A DNA stretch of 64,000 nt, taken from contig CALULP010000012.1 in the NCBI GenBank assembly GCA_944321495.1, positions 62,001-126,000 on the forward strand, given 5' to 3'. Source of the DNA: an uncultured Bacteroides sp. (GTDB taxonomy: Bacteria > Bacteroidota > Bacteroidia > Bacteroidales > Bacteroidaceae). Below, piece by piece: positions 50,938-60,446 of this stretch (position 1 is its first letter; every line of letters begins with the position of its first letter). The notes under the pieces are model-generated. The model was not told where the DNA came from and searched no databases. It saw only the letters and a program-made list of their open reading frames with translations. The position numbers and the translations under genes are program-made.

Positions 50938-51396
50938 TTAGGCCGACTCTCTCATTCCCTCAGTTGCCGTATCGGCGGCCTTACGCGGAGCGAGTGTCCG
51001 TTTGTTGAACACTACGCAGTCTGCCAGGAAGTAATTGAAAAGGCCGGAGATGATAAGTGCTGCCCAGTTGCAATATACCACGTCCCATTCGAAAATCTTC
51101 TCGAAAATGAGCAAGAACAGCATTTTGACCAAGAACCCTACTACACACGAGAGGTTGAAGATGAAGAACCGTTTCCAGAAGTCGGCCTTGCTTTTGTTGC
51201 AGATACGCTTGCGCCATATCCAACAGTATGACCACAGGTAGTTGCTCATCACTGCAAATTCAAATGAAATGATGGGCGATAGCACGTAGGAACCCCAGTA
51301 GGATGTGAACAAGAATGTGGAACATATCCACAACACCAAGGTGTCTACGCCTGTACCGAACAAGCGGGTTACCAAAAACTCCAGATAAGTACGCAC
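50938..51396 (-). CDS. GtrA-like membrane protein
   Basis: A GTG start at 51396 gives VRTYLEFLVTRLFGTGVDTL and 152 residues, beginning 14 bp after the stop of the gene upstream. The only ATG in frame (51498) would overlap that gene by 88 bp and add a hydrophilic tail not expected for the family. Four membrane helices are seen (VDTLVLWICSTFLF; FEFAVMSNYLWSYCWIW; FFIFNLSCVVGFLVKMLFLL; WAALIISGLFNYFLADCVVF). GtrA-type proteins are thought to flip or hold polyprenyl-linked sugars; the role here is unknown. Confidence 0.78.
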   Translation of the reverse strand: MRTYLEFLVTRLFGTGVDTLVLWICSTFLFTSYWGSYVLSPIISFEFAVMSNYLWSYCWIWRKRICNKSKADFWKRFFIFNLSCVVGFLVKMLFLLIFEKIFEWDVVYCNWAALIISGLFNYFLADCVVFNKRTLAPRKAADTATEGMRESA

Positions 51397-51410
51397 GGCC
51401 GTTGCAGGGA

Positions 51411-52115
51411 TTAGTTGTTGTGGTTGGAAGGATTGTATGGCTTTAACGGGTCGCGTTTGGAGAGCACCCGGCGGTCTTTTATAAACTGCATCAGCCATGC
51501 TGAGAACAGGAATACGCCGATGGCCATGCCCCCGATGTCATATACGCCGAATGTATACCAGTCTATCGAGAATTGTATGTCGCGCCACGACGTGTACATA
51601 TACAATGTATTGATGATGATGATGACCAGCCGGAATTCTGTGGGGCCAAAGCTGCTATAAGTCAAGCGGAATTCGTCTTTCAGGATGGTGCAGACATAAG
51701 TGTAAATGGAAAGCACCAGGTAACCGGCCAATACCACTAAGGCAACATCCAGTTTGAACATGGGCGAAAGTCCTGCCCCGATGCACATGATGCAAATGGT
51801 AATGGCATCCAGGCTATGGTCGATAAAGAAACCGTAAATGGGGCGCTGGGTATTCCGCACACGCGCCAATGTCCCGTCCAAACTATCTCCATACCAATTG
51901 ATTACCAGTCCTAATGATGACAGCCATAAGTAGTAGACATTAACATTGGCCAAGATGAAACCGAGCGCGCACACCACTGCGCCTATTACTCCCGTGTAAG
52001 TGAGAAAATCGGAGGTTATCCACTTGGGTTGTCGCTGTGCCAGCCATACCAAGGCTTTTTTCTCTGCTTCGTTCAGAATGGATGTCTGTATTCGGGTAGA
52101 TGTCTCTTTTCCCAT
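51411..52115 (-). CDS. CDP-alcohol phosphatidyltransferase family protein
   Basis: The ATG at 52115 gives MGKETSTRIQTSILNEAEKK and 234 residues. The CDP-alcohol phosphotransferase signature D(G)-x2-AR-x8-G-x3-D-x3-D is present as DGTLARVRNTQRPIYGFFID followed by HSLD, preceded by INWYGDS. About six membrane segments follow. The enzyme displaces CMP from a CDP-lipid with an alcohol acceptor; which lipid is made is not visible. It is first in the operon with the GtrA-like and DUF3843 genes. A consensus -7 box, TACCTTTG (52144-52137), lies just upstream. Confidence 0.88.
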   Translation of the reverse strand: MGKETSTRIQTSILNEAEKKALVWLAQRQPKWITSDFLTYTGVIGAVVCALGFILANVNVYYLWLSSLGLVINWYGDSLDGTLARVRNTQRPIYGFFIDHSLDAITICIMCIGAGLSPMFKLDVALVVLAGYLVLSIYTYVCTILKDEFRLTYSSFGPTEFRLVIIIINTLYMYTSWRDIQFSIDWYTFGVYDIGGMAIGVFLFSAWLMQFIKDRRVLSKRDPLKPYNPSNHNN

Positions 52116-52223
52116 GATGTTTTTTAAAAATTTTGGCAAAGGTACATCTTTCCTTTGGAATAAAATGCATTTCGTGGAGTTTTTTGAATGTAATGCCCTG
52201 TTTTTGGTATAAAACGGAACGAA

Positions 52224-53549
52224 TTAGGCATTGAATAGGATGCGGAAACGGGTCAATCCGTCCGAACCGGTACGCAGGGAGAATGTGCAGTTGTGCCGTG
52301 TCAGGACTTCGCGGATGAATACCAGTCCGATGCCCTGGCCGTGCGGTTTGGTCGAGAAGAACGGGGTGAATAGTTTGGCTTCCGTCTCTTGGCTGATGCC
52401 CGGGCCGTTGTCCGTTATTTCAATGCCGGCGGGGGTAAAGGTCTTGACCGTGATTTGTCCTTGTGCCTCGCGGCTGGCGGGAGGAATGCTGGCAATGCTC
52501 TCTGCGGCATTTTTCAGGATGTTGACCAGTACTTGTTCAAAAAGCGAGGCATCTATGTTGACCGAACCTGCGTTCGGGCTCAAATCCAGATGCAGGCTTA
52601 TGGACCGGTCGGAACAAAGGCCTTCCATGAAACGTGCGCATCCGGAAACCAGCTCGTTCAGGGAGATGGCATGCAGGACCGGTTCCGGGATTTTTACGAC
52701 GTCGGCAAAGCGGGTGATGAAACGGCTCATGGAGAAGCAACGCTCGGTGCATACGTGCATCATCTCGCAGATGTCTTCCATGCTTTGTTCGTTGGCCAAG
52801 GCCTGCCCGACGGTGTCGAGGGTCGAGGTGATGCCTGCCGTGGTGTTGTTTACTTCGTGTGAAATCATCCGGATGACTTTTTCGTATGCCCGTTTCTCGG
52901 CGCGCATTACTTCTTCCGTCATGCGTTCTATCAGGAAAAACGGGTGTTTGAAGCCGGTGTCTATGAAGTAAGAATGGGTGCATTTGTAGATGTTGGCGTC
53001 GTTGAGCCGGACAACCGTGGTTTGTTCCTTGGACAGGGATGCCAGCTCTTTTGCCAAGGGGGAATCTATTCCGCCCAATCGTTTCCCCAGGATTTCTTCG
53101 GGGCGGATGCCCAGCATTTTCAGTGCCACGGGGTTGAGCTGTGATACCTCGTTGTCTAAGGTCGTGATGATGACGCCCATGGGGGATGCTTGTATCAGCA
53201 GGTCCAGGAACTGGTTTTGTTCGCGCAGCCGCAGGCGTTCGTTCTTCAGCTGGTCCATCATCCGGTTGAAGATGTTCACCATGCGGTCCGATTCGTATTG
53301 TCCCACCGGGCTGAGGCGGCTGCTGAAGTCTTGTTCGCGCAGCAGTTCCATGCCGCTGCTGATGGTGTTCATGGGGCGTACTATCCGGCGGTAGAACACT
53401 ACCAGGTAGATGAGGATGAAAGCAATGGCCCCCTCCATGATGTAAGCCTGTATGTGCGTATCTTCCGCCCGGCGGAAATATACCGCGAGCCATACCCCCA
53501 ATGCGATGAGGAACAATGCCAACAGGTAGAAAAGGAATTTGATGCGCAT
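52224..53549 (-). CDS. NtrB-like sensor histidine kinase
   Basis: A 441-residue protein with two N-terminal membrane segments close together (about 4-24 and 39-56), so almost no periplasmic part. A HAMP-like linker (FYRRIVRPMNTISSGMELL) and a PAS domain (ASPMGVIITTLDNEVSQLNP) follow. The kinase has the H-box MISHEVNNTTAGI, 'VLVNILKNAAESI', NGPGI and 'GQGIGLVFIREVL'. It should phosphorylate the sigma-54 regulator encoded 40 bp upstream. With so little outside the membrane, the signal is probably sensed in the membrane or cytoplasm. It is last of the TolC, regulator, kinase group. Confidence 0.9.
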   Translation of the reverse strand: MRIKFLFYLLALFLIALGVWLAVYFRRAEDTHIQAYIMEGAIAFILIYLVVFYRRIVRPMNTISSGMELLREQDFSSRLSPVGQYESDRMVNIFNRMMDQLKNERLRLREQNQFLDLLIQASPMGVIITTLDNEVSQLNPVALKMLGIRPEEILGKRLGGIDSPLAKELASLSKEQTTVVRLNDANIYKCTHSYFIDTGFKHPFFLIERMTEEVMRAEKRAYEKVIRMISHEVNNTTAGITSTLDTVGQALANEQSMEDICEMMHVCTERCFSMSRFITRFADVVKIPEPVLHAISLNELVSGCARFMEGLCSDRSISLHLDLSPNAGSVNIDASLFEQVLVNILKNAAESIASIPPASREAQGQITVKTFTPAGIEITDNGPGISQETEAKLFTPFFSTKPHGQGIGLVFIREVLTRHNCTFSLRTGSDGLTRFRILFNA

Positions 53550-53589
53550 GCTGCTTTATGGTTATCGGTTGTTTCAATGCAGGGAGGGG

Positions 53590-54939
<1,350 letters not shown>

Positions 54940-54979
54940 ATCGGGAGGTGTTCTTTAGGGGTTACGGGTTATCTGCTTG

Positions 54980-54987
54980 CAAAAGTA
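54980..54987 (-). promoter_or_regulatory. -7 element of the response regulator-kinase operon
   Basis: TACTTTTG reads leftward from 54987 to 54980, 41 bp before the ATG at 54939. It suggests that the regulator and kinase also have a housekeeping promoter, apart from the sigma-54 promoter before TolC. Confidence 0.5.
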
Positions 54988-55090
54988 GCGGTTTTGCGGG
55001 GAAGGTGTGTCCTCCACCCGCATTTTTTCGGGAAAGGGGCGTTCTTCGCGGGTGCTTAACACTCGTTGCGGCGAGTCCTTAACACTCGTT

Positions 55091-56581
55091 TTACTGCCTC
55101 ACCACGGCCTCGAAGTCGGCTTCCAAGGGGGCGTCCTGCTCGAAGTCCCACAGCGTGAGGCTGCGCAGCTGGTAGTAGTAGTACCAGTAGGAATAGAGTT
55201 CCTGTATGTGGGTCTGCCGGGCTTCGTCCTTCGAGTTCTGGGCGTCGTTCAGGTCCAGGGTGCTTATCTTGCCTATCATGAAGGTTTCCACGCTGGTGTT
55301 GTAGCGCCGCTCGGCGATGTCGTCGGCCTCTTGGGCGATGTTGAGTTGCTGGGCCTGGTTGTTGAAGTTCTCCACAAGCAGGAAGATGTTCTGGTTGAAG
55401 TTCATCTGCTCCTGCCGTATCTGCGAGAGGACGACGTCGCGGTTGCTCTTGGCCACCTTCACCTGTCCGCGGCGTTTGCCCCAGTCCAGCAGGGGGATGG
55501 ATACGCCCACCTCTACAATCTGGTTGTCCAGCAGGTGGTGGTAGGCGCTGTTGAAGTCCTTGTTCTGCCCCGTGTAGCCGATGCTGGCGAAGAGGTCGAT
55601 GCTGCGCAGGTTGCCGCGCGCCGTTGCCACCTGGTAGTCGGCTTCCAGCTGGCGGCGCCGGATGTTGTGGGCGAAGGAGTTCCGCTCCAAGGCTTTGTCC
55701 AGCACGTCCTGGTACTGCATGCGGATGTGGGGCACGGTGGCGGGAAGCACGGGGTTCAGGCTTTCCTGCTCCGATATGCCGAGGAACGAGCGCAGCTGGA
55801 ACATCTGGGCGTTGAGGTTGCTCTCGGCCTCGGTCACGTCCGCCTGCCCTTGCAGGGCGTTGAGCCTAAGTTGCAGCAGGTCGTTCTCCGATATCTGCCC
55901 CATCTTGCGCTTGGCTATGGCCACTTCGTACAGGCGGTCGGCGTTGGCCTTGTTCTGCCGGGCGGTGCCCAGCGTCTCTTTGGCCAGCAGCAGGTTGAAG
56001 AAGTAGGTAATGGTGGTCATGGTCACCTCTTCGGTGGCGGAGATGAACTCGGCCTTGGCCTCGGCGTAGCGCACGGGCTCTATCCGCCGGTTCCACTTCA
56101 GGTTGTTCACCCCGAAGATGGGCTGGGTCAGTTCGAGGCCTATCGGCACGGACATGAACTGCCGGTTGCCCCGCTTGCCCAGCTGCTGCACGTAGTCGAG
56201 CGAGGAGGTCAGCGAAAGCGTACCCCCGGTGAACCAGATGTTCTGGTTGATGGACAGTTCCCCGGACAACCCCAAGGTGTTGTTACGCACAAAGGTGTAC
56301 GACCCGTCGGAGTTCTGGTACGTGCTGTACGACTTGTTGTAGTTGGGCAGCGTCCCGGTGAAGTTGACCTCGGGCAGCAGGTCTGCGCGGAAGGTGCGGT
56401 ACTCCCAGTAGGCTGTTTTCAGTTCGTTCAAAGCCACGGCGGCGTCTACCGATTGGGCACGCGCCAGGGCAATGGCTTCGGTCAAGGTGATGTTGCGCTC
56501 GTAGTGCGTGGTGTCTTGGCCGATGGCAGGCACCTGCAACAGTAGGAGCAGGCAGCTTATGGACAACAGTTTCTTTTTCAT
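55091..56581 (-). CDS. TolC-family outer-membrane protein
   Basis: The ATG at 56581 gives MKKKLLSISCLLLLLQVPAI, a signal peptide, and 496 residues. The protein has the duplicated helical TolC layout (coiled segments about 30-75, 190-260 and 390-470), strands such as 'LLPEVNFTGTLPNYNK' and 'SIPLLDWGKRRGQVKVAKSN', and 'RYNTSVETFMIGKISTLDL' near the end. It should form an outer-membrane channel, but no inner-membrane pump or adaptor gene is next to it. A sigma-54 promoter and palindromes lie directly upstream, and an NtrC/NtrB pair is encoded downstream in the same direction. Confidence 0.88.
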   Translation of the reverse strand: MKKKLLSISCLLLLLQVPAIGQDTTHYERNITLTEAIALARAQSVDAAVALNELKTAYWEYRTFRADLLPEVNFTGTLPNYNKSYSTYQNSDGSYTFVRNNTLGLSGELSINQNIWFTGGTLSLTSSLDYVQQLGKRGNRQFMSVPIGLELTQPIFGVNNLKWNRRIEPVRYAEAKAEFISATEEVTMTTITYFFNLLLAKETLGTARQNKANADRLYEVAIAKRKMGQISENDLLQLRLNALQGQADVTEAESNLNAQMFQLRSFLGISEQESLNPVLPATVPHIRMQYQDVLDKALERNSFAHNIRRRQLEADYQVATARGNLRSIDLFASIGYTGQNKDFNSAYHHLLDNQIVEVGVSIPLLDWGKRRGQVKVAKSNRDVVLSQIRQEQMNFNQNIFLLVENFNNQAQQLNIAQEADDIAERRYNTSVETFMIGKISTLDLNDAQNSKDEARQTHIQELYSYWYYYYQLRSLTLWDFEQDAPLEADFEAVVRQ

Positions 56582-56615
56582 AATGCGTGTTGTAGGTTTT
56601 ACTGCCTTACCCGTG

Positions 56616-56631
56616 CGCAAAGACCATGCCA
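56616..56631 (-). promoter_or_regulatory. Sigma-54 promoter of the TolC gene
   Basis: On the minus strand the sequence is TGGCATG-N4-TTGCG, reading from 56631 to 56616. It matches the -24/-12 consensus TGGCACG-N4-TTGCW with two changes, and the GG and GC are spaced by the required 10 bases. The predicted start is near 56605, giving a leader of about 24 nt before the ATG at 56581. Confidence 0.75.
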
Positions 56632-56662
56632 ACCGCTTTTCCCCTCCCTTTCCGCAGGAATA

Positions 56663-56709
56663 TGTCCGGAAACGGACAGTGGTGTTGTTCGTTAGCGGAC
56701 GGTGTCCGC
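56663..56709. promoter_or_regulatory. Two palindromes, likely activator sites for the sigma-54 promoter
   Basis: TGTCCG-GAAA-CGGACA (56663-56678) and GCGGAC-N3-GTCCGC (56695-56709) are perfect inverted repeats sharing the CGGAC/GTCCG half. They lie about 53 and 84 bp upstream of the -12 element, a usual distance for sigma-54 activator sites. Confidence 0.65.
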
Positions 56710-56723
56710 CCTAACGCAGGGCG

Positions 56724-57860
56724 TTAAAGCATGCCTTTTGAGGTAGGGAGCTCGTAGTGGTAGATGTCCCTGCGTACCGCCATCTTCAGGGCGCGTGCCA
56801 GTGCCTTGAAGATGCCTTCGGCTTTGTGATGCTCGTTTTGCCCTTGTGCTTGTATGTTCAGATTCATGCGGGCGGCATCGCTCAGCGACTTGAAGAAGTG
56901 GTAGAACATCTCGGTGGGCACGTCCCCGATGCGCTCACGGCGGAAGGTGACGTCCCATACCAGCCATGGCCGCCCGCCAAAGTCCAGGCATACCTGGCAC
57001 AGGCAGTCGTCCATGGGGAGGGCAAATCCGTAGCGTTCTATGCCCCGTTTGTCGCCCAACGCCCGGTACAGGCAGTCGCCCAGTGCCAGTGCCGTGTCTT
57101 CAATGGTGTGGTGTTCGTCTACATGCAGGTCGCCTTTGGTGTGGATGGTCAGGTCGAAGCCGCTATGTTTGCCTATCTGTTCCAGCATGTGGTCGAAGAA
57201 GCCGAGCCCGGTGGATATGTCGCAATGCCCGTGCCCGTCCAAGTCAACGGAAATGTAAATGTCCGTTTCATGGGTCGTCCGCCGGACTTCGGCACGGCGT
57301 TCCCCCGCAAAAAGGTATTCTGAGACTTTATCCCAATCGTCCGTGACGAGGGCACAGGTCTTGAGCAGTTCGCCATGCCGGGGCGAATCTTCTAAAAGGC
57401 GAGTGTCCGGTTGTAGGAGTATGGCACGGCATCCCAGGTTGAGGGCAAGCTCTACGTCGGTAGCGCGGTCGCCAATCACGAAGCTCCCGGAGAGATTATA
57501 TTCATCATTATTTAGGTATCGGGTTAGCATCCCTGTCCGTGGTTTCCGTGTAGGGGCGTTGTCTTGCGGCATGGAGCGGTCTATGTAAATCGTGTCAAAT
57601 GTAACTCCTTCGCCTTCCAGTGTCTTTAGTAGCAGGTTGTGCGCCGGCCAGAATGTTTCTTCCGGAAACGACGGTGTCCCCAGACCATCTTGGTTGGATA
57701 CCATTACAAGTTCAAAATCCAATTTGCTCCTGATGAAAGACAGGTTCCGAATCATTTTCGGGTAAAATTCCAATTTGTCCAATGAATCGAGCTGGTAGTC
57801 TACCGGAGGTTCTATGACGAGGGTGCCATCGCGGTCGATGAAAAGTATTTTTTTCTTCAT
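56724..57860 (-). CDS. hisB: Bifunctional histidinol-phosphatase / imidazoleglycerol-phosphate dehydratase
   Basis: A 378-residue protein. Residues 1-165 are the HAD-type histidinol-phosphatase (FIDRDGTLV with two Asp, VSNQDGLG and '[17 protein letters not shown]'). Residues 185-378 are the dehydratase ([13 protein letters not shown], '[18 protein letters not shown]', '[14 protein letters not shown]', '[18 protein letters not shown]'). It performs two steps of histidine synthesis. None of the other his genes is adjacent; the neighbours are ruvA (48 bp upstream) and the TolC gene. Length and all catalytic His/Asp/Glu residues look normal. Confidence 0.95.
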   Translation of the reverse strand: MKKKILFIDRDGTLVIEPPVDYQLDSLDKLEFYPKMIRNLSFIRSKLDFELVMVSNQDGLGTPSFPEETFWPAHNLLLKTLEGEGVTFDTIYIDRSMPQDNAPTRKPRTGMLTRYLNNDEYNLSGSFVIGDRATDVELALNLGCRAILLQPDTRLLEDSPRHGELLKTCALVTDDWDKVSEYLFAGERRAEVRRTTHETDIYISVDLDGHGHCDISTGLGFFDHMLEQIGKHSGFDLTIHTKGDLHVDEHHTIEDTALALGDCLYRALGDKRGIERYGFALPMDDCLCQVCLDFGGRPWLVWDVTFRRERIGDVPTEMFYHFFKSLSDAARMNLNIQAQGQNEHHKAEGIFKALARALKMAVRRDIYHYELPTSKGML

Positions 57861-57908
57861 AATGTTTGTCTGTTGGTGATAAATCTACTTTGCGGATAGT
57901 CCTGATGA

Positions 57909-58508
57909 TTATAGTCTTTTCAAGGCAAGTTTGATAACTTGTTCTACCGTTGCGGCAGGTTCTTCTTTCAAAATGGCCGTGACAACCTTTTGTGAGGCAG
58001 CCTGCGCAAATCCTAACATGGTAAGGGCCGCAATGGCTTCTTCCTGGATTTCAATATTGGCTGATGGGGCGATGCCGATGTTACTGTTCATGCCGGCGGA
58101 AGTGCCTTCTGTATTGATTTTATCTTTCAAATCTACGATAATACGTTGGGCGGTTTTTAATCCGATTCCTTTTACAGCTTTAAGCAGATTGGCGTTTCCT
58201 GAACTGATGGCATTGATAAGTTCATTGGGTGACAAGGCCGAAAGAATCATGCGTGCAGTATTCCCGCCAATGCCGGAAACGGATATCAAAAGCAGGAACA
58301 ACCCCCTTTCTTGTTTGTCGGCAAACCCGTAAAGAGTGTAAGCATCTTCGCGTATTGCTTCATAGACGAAAAGCTTACACTCTTTCTTGCCTTGGATGGC
58401 TGAGTAAGTATTCAATGAAATATTGAGGATGTATCCCACCCCATTGCAATCAATTACAGCGTTTGCAGGGCCGAGTTCGGCTATTTCCCCTTTTACATAT
58501 TCAATCAT
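57909..58508 (-). CDS. ruvA: Holliday junction branch migration protein RuvA
   Basis: A 199-residue protein with the RuvA layout: N-terminal OB-fold ([20 protein letters not shown]), two helix-hairpin-helix motifs in the middle ([35 protein letters not shown]), an acid-pin region and a C-terminal UBA-like domain ([17 protein letters not shown]) that contacts RuvB. It binds Holliday junctions and loads the RuvB motor. hisB starts 48 bp downstream and may be cotranscribed. Divergent from the diaminopimelate dehydrogenase gene. Confidence 0.95.
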   Translation of the reverse strand: MIEYVKGEIAELGPANAVIDCNGVGYILNISLNTYSAIQGKKECKLFVYEAIREDAYTLYGFADKQERGLFLLLISVSGIGGNTARMILSALSPNELINAISSGNANLLKAVKGIGLKTAQRIIVDLKDKINTEGTSAGMNSNIGIAPSANIEIQEEAIAALTMLGFAQAASQKVVTAILKEEPAATVEQVIKLALKRL

Positions 58509-58608
58509 AAATGCTCTTTTTATGGTTTTCGGCGGCTAATATAGTGAAAAAGCTGATATTTCTGTGAAAAAAACGAAGCGTAGTTCCAATTTCTTATGGA
58601 GAAATGAT

Positions 58609-58616
58609 TACTTTTG
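58609..58616 (+). promoter_or_regulatory. -7 element of the diaminopimelate dehydrogenase gene
   Basis: TACTTTTG lies 42 bp before the ATG at 58659 and matches TAnnTTTG. The -33 region is weak. Confidence 0.5.
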
Positions 58617-58658
58617 CCCCGAATTTATGGAAAACTGACAAATATATCTAATAAAAGT

Positions 58659-59558
58659 ATGAAAAAAGTTAGAGCAGCCATTGTTGGCTATGGAAATATC
58701 GGGCATTATGTGCTTCAGGCACTGCAGGCAGCTCCCGATTTTGAAATTGCAGGTGTGGTACGCCGTGCCGGTGCAGAAAATCGTCCGGAAGAACTTAATG
58801 CTTATCCGGTAGTGAAAGATATCAAGGAACTGGAGGGTGTGGATGTCGCCATCTTATGTACGCCTACCCGTAGCGTGGAAAAATATGCGAAAGAGATTTT
58901 GGCCTTGGGTATTCGCACGGTGGATAGTTTTGATATCCATACCGGCATTGCCGATTTGCGGCGTACTTTGAACGCAGAAGCCAAGGCTCATAATACGGTC
59001 TCTATTATTTCGGCAGGTTGGGATCCGGGAAGTGATTCCGTTGTACGTACTTTGTTGGAGGCCATAGCCCCCAAAGGTATTACATATACCAATTTCGGGC
59101 CAGGCATGAGTATGGGGCATACGGTAGCGGTTAAGGCTATTGATGGAGTAAAAGCGGCTCTTTCCATGACTATCCCCACGGGGACGGGTATTCACCGTCG
59201 GATGGTGTATATAGAGTTGGAAGAGGGGTATGAATTCGATAAAGTGGCTGCGGCCATTAAGGCGGATCCTTATTTCGTTAACGATGAGACTCATGTGCAA
59301 CAAGTTGCCAGCGTAGATGCTTTGCTGGATATGGGGCATGGCGTGAATCTTACGCGCAAAGGCGTTTCAGGTAAAACGCAGAATCAGTTGTTTGAGTTCA
59401 ATATGCATATCAATAATCCTGCACTTACGGCTCAGGTATTGGTGTGTGTGGCGCGTGCTTCTATGCGTCAACAACCGGGTTGTTACACGATGATAGAAAT
59501 TCCGGTTATAGACCTTTTGCCGGGTGAACGCGAAGAATGGATTTCCCATTTGGTGTAA
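58659..59558 (+). CDS. ddh: meso-Diaminopimelate D-dehydrogenase
   Basis: The ATG at 58659 gives MKKVRAAIVGYGNIGHYVLQ and 299 residues; earlier starts fall inside the promoter. The NADP Rossmann motif GYGNIG is followed by 'CTPTRSVEKYAKEILALGI', 'VDSFDIHTGIADLRR', 'SAGWDPGSDSVVR' and 'NFGPGMSMGHTVAVKAIDGV', all typical of Ddh. It makes meso-diaminopimelate from tetrahydrodipicolinate in one step, for lysine and peptidoglycan. It is monocistronic, between a -7 box and a hairpin terminator. Confidence 0.93.
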   Translation: MKKVRAAIVGYGNIGHYVLQALQAAPDFEIAGVVRRAGAENRPEELNAYPVVKDIKELEGVDVAILCTPTRSVEKYAKEILALGIRTVDSFDIHTGIADLRRTLNAEAKAHNTVSIISAGWDPGSDSVVRTLLEAIAPKGITYTNFGPGMSMGHTVAVKAIDGVKAALSMTIPTGTGIHRRMVYIELEEGYEFDKVAAAIKADPYFVNDETHVQQVASVDALLDMGHGVNLTRKGVSGKTQNQLFEFNMHINNPALTAQVLVCVARASMRQQPGCYTMIEIPVIDLLPGEREEWISHLV

Positions 59559-59581
59559 TGTGTCAAATTATATACGGTTAT

Positions 59582-59634
59582 AGAAGGGACTCCTCAGCCT
59601 TTGGGGGTTTACGAAAAGGCAGGGGAGTCCTTTC
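59582..59634 (+). terminator. Hairpin terminator after ddh
   Basis: AGAAGGGACTCC (59582-59593) pairs with GGAGTCCTTTCT (59624-59635) with one mismatch, and an inner GCCTTT/AAAGGC pairing continues the stem. Of the 315-bp gap 59559-59873, the rest holds only the candidate promoter and palindrome before the next gene. Confidence 0.75.
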
Positions 59635-59791
59635 TATGATATATTGATGATGATACTTGTATGAAATTGCTAAAGGGGGGCTTGCCATTCTGTTTTTAGA
59701 TGGGCTAACGTTAAAGTTTCTTATTAGGCTGTTGTTTTGGGCATTTGTGCGTTATTCTGCCCATTTAAGGGAAAAAATAAGCATCGGAAAA

Positions 59792-59831
59792 ATTGCATAA
59801 TTAAAAAAAATGTCAGACTTTTGTAAAGTCT
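59792..59831 (+). promoter_or_regulatory. Candidate promoter with palindrome before the small AraC-type gene
   Basis: ATTG (59792-59795), a 20-bp spacer and GACTTTTG (59816-59823) form a weak promoter. The -7 box lies inside a perfect palindrome AGACTTT-TGT-AAAGTCT (59815-59831), which could be an operator for autoregulation. Confidence 0.45.
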
Positions 59832-59873
59832 AAGATAAATTAATTTGAGAACTACCCCTAACCAGTAATTTCA

Positions 59874-60341
59874 ATGAGTGATTTAGAAAACAAGGAGCAA
59901 GCAGTAGAACAGCCGAAGAAGCGTCCTTACAACTTGCGTGAAAAGAAAGAAAAAAACGCTGCTTATCGTTCGTTGATACGTCCGGAATTGGCAGACGAGT
60001 TGTATGACAAGATTCTAAATATTATTGTTGTACAGAAGAAGTACAGAGACCCGGATTTTTCTGCTAAAGATTTGGCGAAAGAGTTGCAAACCAATACACG
60101 CTATCTGTCTGCAGTGGTAAACTCCCGTTTTGGAATGAATTATTCGTGCTTGTTAAATGAATATAGGGTGAAAGATGCCATGCATTTGTTGACTGATAAG
60201 CGTTATGCCGACAAGAATGTGGAAGAGATTAGCACGATGGTCGGATTTGCCAATCGCCAGTCGTTTTATGCCGCTTTTTACAAGAATGTGGGTGAAACCC
60301 CCAATGGTTATCGTAAAAAACATGCGGAAAAAAAGAAATAA
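59874..60341 (+). CDS. Small AraC-type HTH regulator
   Basis: A 155-residue cytosolic protein made of a charged N-terminus (about 1-35, with KKRPYNLREKKEKN) and a single AraC-type DNA-binding domain (about 45-150). The two helix-turn-helices are visible in 'AKDLAKELQTNTRYLSAVVN' and 'VEEISTMVGFANRQSFYAAF', then 'GETPNGYRKKHAEKKK'. No sensor domain is present, so it may respond through amount or a partner. It is monocistronic, with a hairpin after the stop. Target genes are unknown. Confidence 0.85.
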   Translation: MSDLENKEQAVEQPKKRPYNLREKKEKNAAYRSLIRPELADELYDKILNIIVVQKKYRDPDFSAKDLAKELQTNTRYLSAVVNSRFGMNYSCLLNEYRVKDAMHLLTDKRYADKNVEEISTMVGFANRQSFYAAFYKNVGETPNGYRKKHAEKKK

Positions 60342-60362
60342 TCAGTTTTTATGTGAATGAAT

Positions 60363-60420
60363 AAGGAAAGGAAATATCTCCGGATGCATCTGCATGGGGA
60401 TACTTCCTTTCCTTTGTTTT
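60363..60420 (+). terminator. Hairpin between the AraC-type gene and the M49 peptidase gene
   Basis: AAGGAAAGGAA (60363-60373) pairs perfectly with TTCCTTTCCTT (60404-60414), and the stem continues inward with ATATCTCC/GGGGATA. TGTTTTATGC follows. Confidence 0.75.
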
Positions 60421-60446
60421 ATGCTTTTCTTTATAAATAGCAGATT

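Noticed and set aside
50938..51498. ATG start of the GtrA-like protein at 51498
   Set aside because: It would overlap the upstream gene by 88 bp and add a hydrophilic extension; the GTG at 51396 fits the family N-terminus and gene spacing better.
55007..56545. Long plus-strand open frame opposite the TolC gene
   Set aside because: Low-complexity Val/Gly-rich translation typical of antisense frames; the minus-strand TolC has a signal peptide and family motifs.
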